Origin: Caulobacterales bacterium
GTDB taxonomy: Bacteria > Pseudomonadota > Alphaproteobacteria > Caulobacterales > Aquidulcibacteraceae
Length of the DNA stretch: 64,000 nt
Assembly (NCBI GenBank): GCA_017303355.1
Contig: JAFLCU010000001.1
Location: 124,001 to 188,000 of the forward strand
Direction: 5' to 3'
Part shown: positions 63,519 through 64,000 of the stretch, piece after piece
Layout of the letters: each line of letters opens with the position of its first letter
Position numbering within the stretch: the first letter of the stretch is position 1
The notes under the pieces: generated by a model
The model's input: the letters and a program-made list of their open reading frames with translations, nothing else
Database searches by the model: none
What the model was told of the DNA's origin: nothing
Position numbers and translations under genes: made by a program

Positions 63519-64000
63519 TTAGTTCGCTGCTTTCGCCGCATCGGACGGCGCGCCGCGCTTGTTTTCAACATCGAATAGGATTCCGCCCGGACGCGCATAA
63601 ACGAACCAAGTAATGGCGAGGCAAGATACGTAGAAGATCAGGAAGCCAATCAGCGCCGCCGTCGCGCTTCCGGTCTCCGCGATCGAGAAGCCGAAGCTCT
63701 TCGGAATGAAGAAGGCGCCGTAAGCCGCGATCGCCGAAGTGAAGCCCGTGATCGCCGCCGATTCCTTCTCAGCTTGCTTCAATTGATCAGGCGCCGGCGT
63801 TTGCGGCGACAGACGTGCGATCTCCTTGCGCATGATCGCGGGGATCATTTGGAAGGTCGACGCATTGCCTACGCCGCTGGCGAAGAAGAGCAGCATGAAG
63901 GATGCAAAGAACCCCACGAACGCACCCGGCTGACTCTTGGCGCCGAGGAAATAGATCACGCCGATCGTGCCCAGCATCATCAATGCGAACACCGCGAGCG
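63519..64000 (-). CDS. narK: Nitrate/nitrite transporter NarK, C-terminal part (cut by window edge)
   Basis: The last 160 residues of a major-facilitator nitrate/nitrite carrier; the rest lies beyond the right edge. 'FASGVGNASTFQMIPAIM' is the NarK signature 2 region, and 'SAIAAYGAFFIPKSFG' and two final helices follow. Its stop is 12 bases before narG, so it heads or is inside the nar operon. The promoter is outside the window. Confidence 0.92.
   Translation of the reverse strand, partial: LAVFALMMLGTIGVIYFLGAKSQPGAFVGFFASFMLLFFASGVGNASTFQMIPAIMRKEIARLSPQTPAPDQLKQAEKESAAITGFTSAIAAYGAFFIPKSFGFSIAETGSATAALIGFLIFYVSCLAITWFVYARPGGILFDVENKRGAPSDAAKAAN

Noticed and set aside
1..64000. tRNA, rRNA, insertion sequences, CRISPR arrays, prophage or defence genes
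   Set aside because: None was recognised: no T-loop/anticodon patterns in the gaps, no transposase or integrase motif, no regular spaced repeats, and the accessory-looking gaps hold only REP-like hairpins.

Overview
The window is GC-rich, densely packed bacterial chromosome. It looks like an alphaproteobacterium of the Caulobacterales (Caulobacter, Hyphomonas or Terricaulis relatives). The reasons are a CtrA master regulator with D51 and an Ala-Ala C-terminus next to fliI, several GANTC (CcrM-type) sites upstream of ctrA, a Caulobacter-type che operon that keeps the lineage genes cheU and cheE, and a large Caulobacter-type TonB receptor. Many genes overlap by 1-4 bases (ATGA, TGATG), so most of the window is a few long operons. 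No tRNA, rRNA, insertion sequence, prophage or CRISPR array was seen.

Layout. 1-1562: start of fliI, the ctrA promoter region, ctrA and its terminator. 1582-10866: a DUF885 metallopeptidase-like lipoprotein and a small polysaccharide-use locus (pectate-lyase-like protein, GH43 lipoprotein, TonB receptor, amidohydrolase). Similar palindromic boxes precede the lyase and the TonB receptor and suggest one shared sugar-responsive regulator. 10922-23278: a 14-gene chemotaxis operon that starts with a soluble globin-coupled receptor and carries an OprB-like porin between its two receptors. 23589-24338: a divergent Crp/Fnr regulator with a degenerate Fe-S motif. 24341-32317: an assimilatory sulfate operon (cysI, DUF934-cysH fusion, cysD, cysN, cobA, cysG N-part, TauE permease, fpr). 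The cysteine pattern, the lack of an APS kinase and the lack of cysJ point to direct APS reduction and ferredoxin-fed sulfite reduction.

32517-33403 and 42416-42506 hold small hairpin repeats of two REP-like families; one pair of copies differs by a compensatory base-pair change. 33450-37521 holds mesaconyl-CoA hydratase and a CitE-like lyase (ethylmalonyl-CoA pathway type), with a saccharopine-dehydrogenase-like protein and a DCC thiol protein. 37589-50899 is mixed housekeeping and accessory genes: pdxY, a serine hydrolase, GT87, a phosphatase, rarD, asd, a RipA-like membrane protein, GNAT, rpmA-rplU, a CoA-transferase/hydrolase pair, a VOC protein and a two-domain beta-propeller phytase.

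51061-64000 is an oxygen-limitation block: a RIC-type di-iron protein behind a textbook class II FNR promoter, the divergent oxygen-independent ribonucleotide reductase nrdJ, and a nar operon (narK, narG, narH, narJ, porin, narI, parvulin, small protein, hemerythrin). With the globin-coupled chemoreceptor and the FNR-like regulator, this suggests a motile facultative nitrate respirer that senses oxygen, swims accordingly, and switches respiration and DNA-precursor synthesis when oxygen falls.
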